Assembly: GCF_902829255.1 (NCBI RefSeq)
Contig: NZ_CADEPK010000051.1
Coordinates: 1 to 53,583 of the forward strand
Source of the DNA: Metabacillus niabensis
GTDB taxonomy: Bacteria; Bacillota; Bacilli; Bacillales; Bacillaceae
Reading direction: 5' to 3'
Length of the DNA stretch: 53,583 bases
Shown here: in pieces, positions 44,116-51,786 of the stretch
How positions within the stretch are numbered: position 1 is the stretch's first letter
Layout of the letters: every line of letters begins with the position of its first letter
Made by a program: the position numbers and the translations under genes
The notes under the pieces: generated by a model
What the model was told of the DNA's origin: nothing
What the model saw: the letters and a program-made list of their open reading frames with translations, nothing else
The model's database searches: none

Positions 44116-44445
44116 ATTGCTCCTCATTCATTCTCGCTCCGATTCCATTTCTCAAGCAACCGCTTTGCTTTTACTTGCGAATAATTGTAAAACTGCCACT
44201 CATCAGAAATCGAACGCATTTCTGATGCTTTCTCCTTTAACAACTGATGAATATTTTCATTATCATAGTATAAGCGTCGGAATCGCGTCACTTAATAAGG
44301 TAGATAAATAATTTTTATCAAGCCTACCTGTTTCCTCATAACGCTCAAGATTTTTAACGACAATTAATTTGTTAATATTTAGATAATTCACGATTACATA
44401 ACCAGCTAAGCTTACAACAAACATTGCTCTCAATTTTTGTTTAAC
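44096..44445 (-). pseudogene. C-terminal remnant of a DUF4173/DUF4153 membrane protein
   Basis: Reading the minus strand from 44445 gives AMFVVSLAGYVIVNYLNIN, then a segment with LERYEETGRLDKNYL and LLSDAIPTLI before a stop at about 44268. The next frame continues with LYYDNENIHQLLKEKASEM, DEWQFYNYSQVKAKRLLEKW and ends at 44096. The words N-x-D/N-x-LI...N-x-ERY-x-x-TG-x-x-D-x-x-YL-x-x-LS-x-DA-x-P are those of the C terminus of DUF4173 proteins, as I recall them. The long membrane part is missing and one frameshift separates the halves. Confidence 0.72.
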
Positions 44446-44546
44446 AAGTAATTAAAAACACCCCCTCACTAATACAAATAAAAAAGTTTTTCCAAGTTTT
44501 ATCCACACAAACCATCCCTTCATACATAGAATTACTATGTAGTAAT

Positions 44547-44586
44547 GAAAAAAATTAGAAGCAGACTCTCCTAAAGAACTACTTCT
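44547..44586 (-). terminator. Terminator of the padR-HAAS unit
   Basis: On the minus strand AGAAGTAG pairs with CTGCTTCT (one G-U), followed by AATTTTTTT, directly after the HAAS gene stop. Confidence 0.72.
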
Positions 44587-44592
44587 ATTTGT

Positions 44593-45216
44593 TTACACAG
44601 AACGATGAACACCAATATGATAAAATAATTTACTAATCGGATAAATAAGAACAGTCATAATGACACAAATTGTAATAAATGATGGTGTTAAAATTGGCTG
44701 AAACCACTCAGTTGGTATAAAGTGAAACAGCGTCATCATCATAAGCAGCACATTTGGTATCAAACTAATAAATACAGTCTTTGAGAAAACCTGCTTCCCT
44801 AAAAGTCCATATTCCCTACCAATTTCGAAACCTAGCATCATCCAAAAGACGGTATATATAATGACAATCGTTAATGGAATTTGTGCTAACAGCCCCCATG
44901 CTTCAGAAAGAAGCGAATCCTCATAAAGATGGTAGCAGACAGTTAATAACGACCCGATAATAAAAAACATAAAGTTACAAAAGACAAAGTTGCGACTAAC
45001 AAATCGGACAGCAATCGGTTGTACCTCTTCGTATTGTTTAGCTATATCAAGCGGATCACCTAATTGTGTAATGATCTCGTCTATCGTTAAATGAGGCATG
45101 TCAATTCGCTTTTCTTCAATATGTATTTCATATTCGCGGATTACTTCCTCTTTATCAACCGAATTCGGTAATGCTTGTTTCAGCGTCTCAAGAAACTGTT
45201 CCATTATTTTAGTCAT
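44593..45216 (-). CDS. HAAS-domain membrane protein (DUF1700-like)
   Basis: A 207-aa protein. Residues 1-70 carry the HAAS fold ([23 protein letters not shown] and HIEEK, then [11 protein letters not shown]), typical of proteins encoded next to PadR regulators, followed by four hydrophobic helices. The ATG at 45216 overlaps the padR stop as ATGA and has GGGAGAG upstream; a longer frame to 45267 would overlap padR by 55 bp. Role unknown; partners of PadR in membrane-stress or transport control. Confidence 0.8.
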   Translation of the reverse strand: MTKIMEQFLETLKQALPNSVDKEEVIREYEIHIEEKRIDMPHLTIDEIITQLGDPLDIAKQYEEVQPIAVRFVSRNFVFCNFMFFIIGSLLTVCYHLYEDSLLSEAWGLLAQIPLTIVIIYTVFWMMLGFEIGREYGLLGKQVFSKTVFISLIPNVLLMMMTLFHFIPTEWFQPILTPSFITICVIMTVLIYPISKLFYHIGVHRSV

Positions 45217-45545
45217 ATAGAATCTCTCCCAATGATTCCATTCATCATCGAGACAAATTTGCCCCATTCCTTCGTTTTCTCAGATAAAATAACTTTACCT
45301 TCTTCTTTAATTTTATAATATTTACGTGCAGGTCCCTTTTTTTGCTCCTGCCAATAGGTTTCAACATAGCCCTTTTTTTCTAGCTTGTGTAATGCAGGAT
45401 ATAGCGTACCCTCTTTCACTTCTAAGGCATTTCCGCTCCTTTTTTCCATTTCCTTCACTAATTCATAGCCGTACATATCCTTCTCATTTAACAGCTGCAA
45501 TAAAATTAATGACGTACTGCCCTTAATTAACTCTCTATCAAACAT
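45213..45545 (-). CDS. PadR-family transcriptional regulator
   Basis: A 110-aa winged-helix protein with [16 protein letters not shown], the [18 protein letters not shown] recognition region and [10 protein letters not shown] wing, all PadR words. The short form has only a brief C-terminal dimerisation helix. It is cotranscribed with the HAAS protein and preceded by a palindrome that is its probable operator. Inducer unknown. Confidence 0.88.
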   Translation of the reverse strand: MFDRELIKGSTSLILLQLLNEKDMYGYELVKEMEKRSGNALEVKEGTLYPALHKLEKKGYVETYWQEQKKGPARKYYKIKEEGKVILSEKTKEWGKFVSMMNGIIGRDSI

Positions 45546-45554
45546 AATTTCACC

Positions 45555-45573
45555 TACCTCGAATATTTAGGTA
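45555..45573 (-). promoter_or_regulatory. Probable PadR operator
   Basis: TACCT-cgaatattt-AGGTA is a 19-bp inverted repeat starting 10 bp upstream of padR. Autoregulation is usual for this family. Confidence 0.5.
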
Positions 45574-45731
45574 TATTCTATTTCCTTATTTTACATTGTA
45601 TTGAAGAAAAAACAAGTATCCCTTTTCTCTATATTTTCATTTTATTTTAGTAGGATATGTACATATATTTCGATAAGTGTTTACACCTAGTGAAACATGA
45701 TAATATGTGGAGGGAAAGGAAGTAGGAAATC

Positions 45732-46406
45732 ATGCATGTATTATTAGCTGAAGATGATCTGAAGCTTGGAGAGCTTACAACATATATGCTCTCAAAAAAA
45801 GCTAAATATGAAGTAGATTGGGTACAAAATGGTGAGGATGCCTACGATTATGCGATTGCTACCCACTATGATGTTTTAATTTTGGATTGGATGATGCCAA
45901 ATGGTGATGGTGTCGAGGTATGCCGTAAACTTAGAAAAGAGGGCTATGGTGGTGCTATCCTCATGCTAACAGCCAAAGATAGCATCCAAGATCGTGTATT
46001 AGGTCTTGATGCTGGTGCTGATGATTATCTTGTTAAGCCTTTTGAAATTGAGGAACTCCTTGCTCGTCTCAGAGCATTAACGCGACGAAACTTTTCACCA
46101 ATACGCGAAGAACAAGTAACAATTGATGGTATTATCATTAATCGCACAAGCCAAACAATAAGCAAGGATGCAAAAATCATTCAACTTACACCGCGAGAAT
46201 TTCAACTGCTTGATTTATTAGTAGATAATAAAGGACAGGTTTTAACGAGGGAGCTTATCTTTGAACGGATTTGGGGCTATGATACAGATGTATCATATAA
46301 AACAATTGATGCGACCGTAAAATTGCTTCGAAAAAAGCTTGCGAAATTTAGCAAGGGTACGTGGTTACAAAGTATTAGAGGAGTTGGGTATAAGCTTGAA
46401 ACGTAA
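45732..46406 (+). CDS. OmpR-family response regulator
   Basis: A 224-aa regulator: receiver domain with acidic pocket (AEDD), Asp52 (LILDWMMP) and VKPFE lysine; winged-helix DNA-binding domain from about residue 125 with LTPREFQLLDLL and TIDATVKLLRKKL. GGAGGGAAAGGAAG precedes the ATG. It overlaps the kinase gene. Downstream membrane protein and PspA genes suggest an envelope-stress system, an inference from gene order. I do not assign a named orthologue. Confidence 0.9.
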   Translation: MHVLLAEDDLKLGELTTYMLSKKAKYEVDWVQNGEDAYDYAIATHYDVLILDWMMPNGDGVEVCRKLRKEGYGGAILMLTAKDSIQDRVLGLDAGADDYLVKPFEIEELLARLRALTRRNFSPIREEQVTIDGIIINRTSQTISKDAKIIQLTPREFQLLDLLVDNKGQVLTRELIFERIWGYDTDVSYKTIDATVKLLRKKLAKFSKGTWLQSIRGVGYKLET

Positions 46407-47760
46407 AAAAACAAATGTCTTTCACCAAACAGAACGGACTTTGACCTTAAGGTACAGCTTTCTTATTCTATTATTCCTTTTCGTTTTTATTATTCTTTTA
46501 TATAGTATTGTTTATTTCTGGCTTACTGCTGATATAAAGAAAGAATTACGGGATAAAGCACAGCATGAATTACAGCCAGTTGAAAAATATTTAACTGGAA
46601 GAAATGATGGTCCTGATGATCGAAGAGGCGATCCAAAAGTTGCAGAAACGGATAGCGAACAATTATTTTACTATGTCACGAATACAAATGGAGATGTGAT
46701 TATTCAAGACGCACAGCTTCCCCTCTTGCATACAAGCTTTATTCACTTTATTTCAGAGTGGCAGCCAACGCGTGAGGAATTACGAAGGGAAGCCTTGATG
46801 ATTGATGAAAAGCTCCTTTTGAAGGATGATGCAGAGTTTGCAACCTATGTGCCCACTGAAGCAAAGCTGCAAATTTTTATGATTGCAAAGCCGATTTATG
46901 AACGTAATCAGCTTGTTGGGTATTTGTATATTGGCCATAATGCTACAAATCTATTTCAATTGCTTTCATCACTTCTTCAAATATTAGCTGTTATCGCATT
47001 TATCTTTTCAGGAATTGCTTTTTCTCTTAGTCGCATTATGTCAAAGCGCGCAATGGTGCCAATTAAACAGGCATTTGCAAGACAGCAGGAGTTTGTTGCT
47101 GATGCTTCGCATGAATTAAGAACGCCACTTAGCGTCATGCTTTCATCTATTGAGCTGCTTGAAATGGAAGAGCAGACAGAACAAGATAAAGAAATGGCCG
47201 TTAAAACCATACACAACTTAAAAGAAGAAGTGAAACGAATGACAGGACTTGTAAGTAACTTACTTACACTTGCAAGATCCGATTCAGCGCAACAAAATGT
47301 AACGATGGAAGCTTTTGATTTATATCAGGTCGCTAAGCAAACGATTCACACATTCGAAGCCCATGCCCATACAAAAAATATAACACTACAATTAAAGAGC
47401 CCTAACCCATTACAAATAATTGGAAATATAGAGCTGCTAACACAGCTGCTTTATATTCTCATAGATAATGCGATCAAATATTCAGAGTATAAAGGTACTG
47501 TTACGTTAGCAATCTCTAAAGAAGGCAATCAGCTCTTACTTACCGTTACCGACAACGGTGTCGGCATTGAGGAAAAGCATATTCCTCATCTATTCAAGCG
47601 ATTTTACCGTGTTGATAAAGCAAGAACCAGGCAGGAGGGCGGTTACGGCTTAGGACTTTCTATCGCAAAATGGATCGTCGATACCCATAATGGAACGATT
47701 AACGTTCAAAGTAAATTACATGAAGGAAGCACATTTATCGTAAACCTTCCACAAAAATAA
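46396..47760 (+). CDS. Sensor histidine kinase
   Basis: A kinase of about 455 aa. Two membrane helices (around 20-45 and 190-215) flank an extracellular domain of roughly 140 residues. The H-box FVADASHELRTPLSV holds His239, followed by N box (IDNAIKYS), G1 (DNGVGI) and GLGLSIAKW. I propose a TTG start at 46396 overlapping the regulator by 11 bp, with AGAGGAG upstream; the exact start is uncertain because the frame is open to an ATG at 46339. The cognate partner is the preceding regulator. Confidence 0.87.
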   Translation: MKRKKTNVFHQTERTLTLRYSFLILLFLFVFIILLYSIVYFWLTADIKKELRDKAQHELQPVEKYLTGRNDGPDDRRGDPKVAETDSEQLFYYVTNTNGDVIIQDAQLPLLHTSFIHFISEWQPTREELRREALMIDEKLLLKDDAEFATYVPTEAKLQIFMIAKPIYERNQLVGYLYIGHNATNLFQLLSSLLQILAVIAFIFSGIAFSLSRIMSKRAMVPIKQAFARQQEFVADASHELRTPLSVMLSSIELLEMEEQTEQDKEMAVKTIHNLKEEVKRMTGLVSNLLTLARSDSAQQNVTMEAFDLYQVAKQTIHTFEAHAHTKNITLQLKSPNPLQIIGNIELLTQLLYILIDNAIKYSEYKGTVTLAISKEGNQLLLTVTDNGVGIEEKHIPHLFKRFYRVDKARTRQEGGYGLGLSIAKWIVDTHNGTINVQSKLHEGSTFIVNLPQK

Positions 47761-47772
47761 GATAATTTTACC

Positions 47773-47817
47773 TTTGGGGACTGTCCCTCCAACTCGTTGG
47801 GGACAGTCCCCTTTTTT
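47773..47817. terminator. GGGGACTGTCCC terminator (dispersed element copy 4)
   Basis: GGGGACTGTCCC (47776-47787) pairs with GGGGACAGTCCCC (47799-47811), followed by TTTTTT. Each arm is itself nearly palindromic. It lies 15 bp after the kinase stop and is the best-formed member of the family. Confidence 0.82.
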
Positions 47818-47904
47818 ATCTTTTTTGAAACTCTCGCTTTTTTCACCGTCTTTTCACTAAACTTTATTATATTAATCACAAGAAAAGCACGAGGAGGTGA
47901 AAAA

Positions 47905-48405
47905 ATGAAACAGAGAAAAAGCCCTCTACTTTTGATAGGAATTGCGGTGATTGGACTTATTGTCCTTTCAATTTGCTTTTCAGCCCTTTGGCATTTCTTA
48001 ACACAGACTATTTTCTACTATCACATGGACTCACAACTCGGACATGGTCGAGATGTTTTTCAACCAAGAGGGGCAGGCTTTATTGGCCACGATTTCGGGT
48101 TCAGCTTTTCTTTCCTATCATTGCTAGTTAATATAGGCATCATCACCTTAGGCTGGTGGATTTTGAAAAAAGCAAATGGAGAAACCGTAAAAAAATGGGT
48201 AGGAATAATTCTTCTCCTCGGTGGATTATGGGCAATCCTTCCGAAGATTATTGCGATTCCACTAGTATTGATCGCTTTATACATCACATTTAGAGGATGT
48301 AAATCGAAGGAAACAATATTCGAGGAACAAGTGAATGCTACTTATCCGATATATAACACAGCTTCTCACAATATTCTTGATGAGTGGGAACGTAAAAACA
48401 ACTAA
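47905..48405 (+). CDS. Small membrane protein preceding a PspA gene
   Basis: A 166-aa protein with three hydrophobic stretches (about 8-30, 65-85 and 93-125, GIILLLGGLWAILPKI) and a polar C-terminal tail. The ATG at 47905 has a perfect GAGGAGGTGA; the frame is open upstream without a ribosome site. Its place before a PspA/IM30 gene resembles LiaI-LiaH, where the membrane partner anchors the phage-shock protein. No orthologue is assigned with certainty. Confidence 0.75.
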   Translation: MKQRKSPLLLIGIAVIGLIVLSICFSALWHFLTQTIFYYHMDSQLGHGRDVFQPRGAGFIGHDFGFSFSFLSLLVNIGIITLGWWILKKANGETVKKWVGIILLLGGLWAILPKIIAIPLVLIALYITFRGCKSKETIFEEQVNATYPIYNTASHNILDEWERKNN

Positions 48406-48420
48406 GGAGGAAATAAAATA

Positions 48421-49077
48421 ATGGGGATTTTTAAACGAGTAAAAAGAATTGCAGTAGCAGATATGAATTCAACGTTGGACAAGCTTGAAGAGCCTATCAG
48501 CATGGTTAAGCAATATATTCGAGAGCTTGAGGGTGAGATTGAAAAAGCACAATCAGCCTTAGCGAAACAGCTTTATTTTGAACAAAAGCATGAAGAGCAC
48601 ATTGAACAGGTACAAAAGATGATTGCTGATCGCAAAAGACAGCAGCAATTAGCAATAGATAAAAACAACGATGAGATGGCAAAACTAGCCATTCAAGACC
48701 GACTAGAAAACGAGAAAAAACTAGAGGTTCTTAAACAACAGCTTATTCGGATAAAAAATCAAACAGAACAATTAAAAGCACAGGTTATCAAATTACGTGA
48801 TGCTTATACTGACTTACAAAACCGAAAAGCAATATTATATTCTAGAGCAAATACTGCAAAAACTACTAATCGCATTAATCAAACACTTGCTTCCTCACAA
48901 TCTAAAAACATTATCAATGGTTTTGCGAGAATGGAAGATAAAGTGCTGCGCATGGAGGCTCATGCCTATGCTTATGACTATGTTAACGAAACAGAGCTTC
49001 AAAGCGCTAAAACCTTTTCACCAGAGGTTGAAGAAGAGTTTATGAAAGCAAAAGAAGCAACAGCAGCAAATCAATAA
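48421..49077 (+). CDS. PspA/IM30-family phage-shock protein (LiaH-like)
   Basis: A 218-aa, almost wholly coiled-coil protein beginning MGIFKRVKRIAVADMNSTLD, the N-terminal amphipathic start of PspA/Vipp1/LiaH, with heptad-rich helices to about residue 190. It would assemble on the membrane under envelope stress. GGAGG lies 12 nt before the ATG. Cotranscribed with the small membrane protein, and following a two-component system. It may be LiaH or another PspA paralogue. Confidence 0.88.
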   Translation: MGIFKRVKRIAVADMNSTLDKLEEPISMVKQYIRELEGEIEKAQSALAKQLYFEQKHEEHIEQVQKMIADRKRQQQLAIDKNNDEMAKLAIQDRLENEKKLEVLKQQLIRIKNQTEQLKAQVIKLRDAYTDLQNRKAILYSRANTAKTTNRINQTLASSQSKNIINGFARMEDKVLRMEAHAYAYDYVNETELQSAKTFSPEVEEEFMKAKEATAANQ

Positions 49078-49153
49078 GCTTTTAAACAGAAGCTTTCGTC
49101 TTAAACAAACGTTTTTCTCAAAATGTGTAAGTATACCCTTCGATAATATTATT

Positions 49154-49198
49154 GGAGTCTGTCAACTCCTCTACGCTTAAAGACAGACTCCATGTTTT
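49154..49198 (+). terminator. Terminator of the pspA unit
   Basis: GGAGTCTGTC (49154-49163) pairs perfectly with GACAGACTCC (49182-49191), followed by ATGTTTTT. Confidence 0.82.
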
Positions 49199-49207
49199 TC
49201 TTACAAC

Positions 49208-49414
49208 TTAAACGACATCATATCCTTGTTCTTCAATTGTCTCAACAATTTCCTCATTTGAAACTTTATCCTTCTCAAAGCTTACTTCAACTTCACCTTT
49301 ATCTAACAAAACTTTTACATGTTGAACACCTTGTAAATTCCCAACACTGCCTTCGACTGCATTGACACAATGTTGGCATGACATACCTTCTACTTTAAAT
49401 GTTTTTGTTTCCAT
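49208..49414 (-). CDS. copZ: Copper chaperone CopZ
   Basis: A 68-aa heavy-metal-associated (HMA) domain protein. GMSCQHC supplies the copper ligands Cys13 and Cys16; the rest has the ferredoxin-like beta-alpha-beta pattern (VKVLLDKGEVEVSFE, EEIVETIEEQGYDV). It lies 16 bp after csoR in one operon. The P-type ATPase gene copA that usually accompanies copZ is not downstream. Confidence 0.93.
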   Translation of the reverse strand: METKTFKVEGMSCQHCVNAVEGSVGNLQGVQHVKVLLDKGEVEVSFEKDKVSNEEIVETIEEQGYDVV

Positions 49415-49430
49415 TTTGATTTGGTGCCTC

Positions 49431-49754
49431 CTATTTTTTCATTAATCTTTGGACGGTTATTAACAACTCGTCGATAATTTCTTCGTCACCCTCTTGGATT
49501 CGTTCAACTACACATGTCCGTAAATGTCCTTCAAGCAATAACTTGCCGACACTATTTAAAGCCGATTGAGTTGCTGAAATTTGCGTAATGACATCATCAC
49601 AATACGTATCCTTTTCAATCAATGATTTTATTCCGCGAATTTGACCTTCAATTCGATTCAATCGAGTAATCAAGTTTTTCTTTACTTTATCAGAATGATG
49701 ACTCGTCCTGTGATGTTCATGCTTATGCTCATGACTATTTGGCTCATTACTCAT
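49431..49754 (-). CDS. csoR: Copper-sensing repressor CsoR
   Basis: A 107-aa four-helix-bundle repressor that leaves DNA on binding Cu(I). The ligand set is present: Cys52, His77 and Cys81. NRIEGQIRGI is the family signature. The amino terminus is His-rich (seven His in residues 8-20), an extra feature over the B. subtilis protein. It is first in csoR-copZ and has an operator-like palindrome about 100 bp upstream. Confidence 0.92.
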   Translation of the reverse strand: MSNEPNSHEHKHEHHRTSHHSDKVKKNLITRLNRIEGQIRGIKSLIEKDTYCDDVITQISATQSALNSVGKLLLEGHLRTCVVERIQEGDEEIIDELLITVQRLMKK

Positions 49755-49855
49755 AGAAACATCCCCCTTAATGAATACTAAATTTAATGTTCTTATATCT
49801 ATCGTTTATTTTTCCTAAATAGTCAAAAGAGACTATTGTGATTCACTGTTAAATG

Positions 49856-49875
49856 TACTATACCCCTCTATAGTA
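49856..49875. promoter_or_regulatory. CsoR-type operator
   Basis: TACTATA-CCCCTC-TATAGTA has perfect 7-bp arms around a C-rich centre, in the style of CsoR operators (TAnnCCCCTAnnGGGTA-like). It lies 102 bp upstream of csoR and 122 bp before the next plus-strand gene. Confidence 0.65.
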
Positions 49876-49997
49876 TATGATATTCTGCTAATTTTATCTA
49901 TCCTTTTGAATAATCGCTCTCATTCAGGAGAATAAACAAACATAAACATAATATATATATCATAATTGTTAATCGAAAGGAAATGGGGTAGTCATCA

Positions 49998-50315
49998 ATG
50001 CAAAAGCTTTTTGTAACGGTTCTCATCCTTTTTCTCCTATCAGGCTGTGGTACAGATTATCATTCTAATACGATTACTTTAGCTAGTCAAAACAAAGAAA
50101 AGGTAATCGAAACGGAAGCGATATACATCGGCTTGATTGATTCACACTCAATCGAAGTCTTCATCAACAAAGAGCCTTATGCACTCCAAATCAATGAAGC
50201 TCAACAGGAAATTGCTGAAAAACTCCCTACGAAAAAAAGGATTTCCATCAAGTATTATTATGATAAAAAAACAACACAATACCAATTATTAAGCATTCAA
50301 CAAAAAGGGGACTGA
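49998..50315 (+). CDS. Small lipoprotein
   Basis: A 105-aa protein with a signal peptide ending in the lipobox LLSGC (Cys17). The mature part is about 88 residues of mostly beta-type sequence (AIYIGLIDSHSIEVFINKEPYALQ, then KRISIKYYYDKK, YQLLSIQ). Its last codons and stop lie within a dispersed repeat stem, so its C terminus may have been reshaped. Function unknown. Confidence 0.75.
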   Translation: MQKLFVTVLILFLLSGCGTDYHSNTITLASQNKEKVIETEAIYIGLIDSHSIEVFINKEPYALQINEAQQEIAEKLPTKKRISIKYYYDKKTTQYQLLSIQQKGD

Positions 50316-50338
50316 CCCTAATTATTAGAGTTAGTCCC
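50306..50338. terminator. GGGACT-type stem (dispersed element copy 5)
   Basis: GGGACT (50308-50313) pairs with AGTCCC (50333-50338), with AGGGG flanks. It overlaps the stop codon of the plus-strand lipoprotein gene and ends 10 bp from the stop of the convergent one. Confidence 0.55.
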
Positions 50339-50347
50339 TATCAAAGA

Positions 50348-50881
50348 TTAAATTTCATTTTCAGTAGTTGACGATGTTGATTGGCTTTCCTGCAATTCGG
50401 TTTGAATTTCTTCTATCGTTTTGCCTTCAGTTTCTATACCGGCCTCTTCCGCTTGCTTTTTAACATCGTCCACATTCAATTTGCCACCGTCCTTACCCAT
50501 TTCAGGCATTGCTTCTCTTAATTCCTCTTGAATCTCTTCAATTGATTTTCCTTCCGTGTCAATTCCGGCTTGTTCAGCTCTTTCGATAATTTGTTCATCT
50601 GTCAATTTCTCGTTAGGATTTGGGCGTATTTCCTTCATTTCCTCTTCAATTTCCTCTATCGTTTTTCCAGCTGTATCAATTCCGGCATTTTCAGCCATCT
50701 CAATTATCTGTTCATCAGTTAGCTCTTCTTCAGCAAATCCCTGTCCACCATTTTGCTGCATTTCTGGATTCCCATTTGCCTCACTTGCTTCCTTAGATGC
50801 TTCACTTTCATTTCCACAGCCTGCTAGTAAGAAAATTGCTAGCATCGTGCTGCCAATTACTATATTTAATGAACGACTCAT
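50348..50881 (-). CDS. Lipoprotein with three tandem helical repeats
   Basis: A 177-aa acidic protein: signal peptide with lipobox LLAGC (Cys22), then a low-complexity linker, then three repeats of about 31 residues at 54-84, 93-123 and 135-165. Each follows LTDEQIIExAExAGIDT then xGKTIEEIxEELxE, predicting two short helices with a conserved Gly-Ile-Asp/Glu-Thr turn. The tail is Ser/Thr-rich. I do not recognise a named family. It probably sits on the outer face of the membrane. Confidence 0.8.
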   Translation of the reverse strand: MSRSLNIVIGSTMLAIFLLAGCGNESEASKEASEANGNPEMQQNGGQGFAEEELTDEQIIEMAENAGIDTAGKTIEEIEEEMKEIRPNPNEKLTDEQIIERAEQAGIDTEGKSIEEIQEELREAMPEMGKDGGKLNVDDVKKQAEEAGIETEGKTIEEIQTELQESQSTSSTTENEI

Positions 50882-51046
50882 TTAGCTCCTCCTTTATTCC
50901 TTGCTTATAAATGAATATACAGGGGAAATATGTCAGGAGGATGTCAGACTTAATAATTAGTAAATAACTGTATTGCAAAAAGAACTATTTTCGATAGGCT
51001 CCATCTATAACCGGCATGTTTAACAACAATCTCTTAGAAAAGGACT

Positions 51047-51093
51047 AAAAAAAGAGGTTGGTTCAAAGCATGTAGCTTTTCTTAACCAACCTC
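51047..51093 (-). terminator. Terminator of the DUF3817 gene
   Basis: GAGGTTGGTT (51054-51063) pairs perfectly with AACCAACCTC (51084-51093); TTTTTTT follows on the minus strand. It starts 10 nt after the gene's stop. Confidence 0.85.
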
Positions 51094-51103
51094 ATATCAT
51101 TCA

Positions 51104-51394
51104 CTAGCTTTTCGTTCTTAACTGTTTGTCTAAATAAAATGTCCCAAATGGAATAAATGATAAAAATACAGCCCAAATTCCCCATAAAATAGACCAGCGT
51201 TTTTGAAATTTGACAAAAGCTACAAGGATGACAAATGCAACAAATAGAAATCCATGTAAGCCACCAACGATTGTTACAGCGATCGGAAAATCAAAGAAAT
51301 ATTTTAATGGCATCGCAATAAGCAATAAAACTAAATACGAAATCCCTTCCAAAATCCCTGAAAAACGCAAAACTCCTACCGAACTGTTAAACAC
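51104..51394 (-). CDS. DUF3817 membrane protein (YdzA-like)
   Basis: A 96-aa protein from a GTG at 51394 (GGGG 8 nt upstream; a TTG at 51397 is nearly as good). It has three hydrophobic helices with LRFSGILEGISYLVLLLIAM, PLKYFFDFP, and GGLHGFLFVAF, words of the DUF3817 integral membrane family, and ends in PFGTFYLDKQL. The frame runs on to 51436 without a ribosome site. Function unknown. Confidence 0.82.
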   Translation of the reverse strand: MFNSSVGVLRFSGILEGISYLVLLLIAMPLKYFFDFPIAVTIVGGLHGFLFVAFVILVAFVKFQKRWSILWGIWAVFLSFIPFGTFYLDKQLRTKS

Positions 51395-51577
51395 CAAATC
51401 AACCCCATTTTCACATTTTATATGTTTATTATACAAGCTCCTAGCTAGCGAATAACGAAAATGTTTGACAATTTTGCTAATAACAAATAGTTTGCAACTT
51501 TTTCAACGGCTGTTTTCGTATACTTTGTTGTTTTTATTAGAAGTTGCTTTGATTATTAAGTATTGTCTCTGTTAAAC

Positions 51578-51688
51578 TTGCTGTTGATTTCAAACTGCAG
51601 GCGGTTCGTTCTCTGCTTTAACTCAACCGTCTGTTGGTCTCCCGATTCTCTATTCTGGAGTCTCACGCCCTCACTCCAATAAACGAAG
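51578..51688. repeat. Degenerate copy of a dispersed Bacillaceae intergenic repeat
   Basis: Begins TTGCTGTTGATTTC, then GGCGGTTCG, TTGGTCTCCCG, GGAGTCTCACGCCCTCACTC and ends CCAATAAACGAAG. These are the successive words of a non-coding repeat common between genes of many Bacillaceae, as I remember it. The copy has drifted and lost its long GC-rich stem. Confidence 0.5.
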
Positions 51689-51743
51689 TATTTATAAATT
51701 TAGAAAAGAGCTATACAATTAACAACTAGATGGATTGGTATAG

Positions 51744-51775
51744 TAAAAAATCAGCGAGAATTTGTCCCGCTGATT
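51744..51775 (-). terminator. Terminator of the chemoreceptor gene
   Basis: AATCAGCG (51749-51756) pairs with CGCTGATT (51768-51775), followed on the minus strand by TTTTTTA, 12 nt after the gene's stop. Confidence 0.83.
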
Positions 51776-51786
51776 CATTTTAACCT

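Noticed and set aside
44117-44311. Plus-strand 64-codon frame
   Set aside because: Antisense shadow of the decayed DUF4173 gene, which explains its openness.
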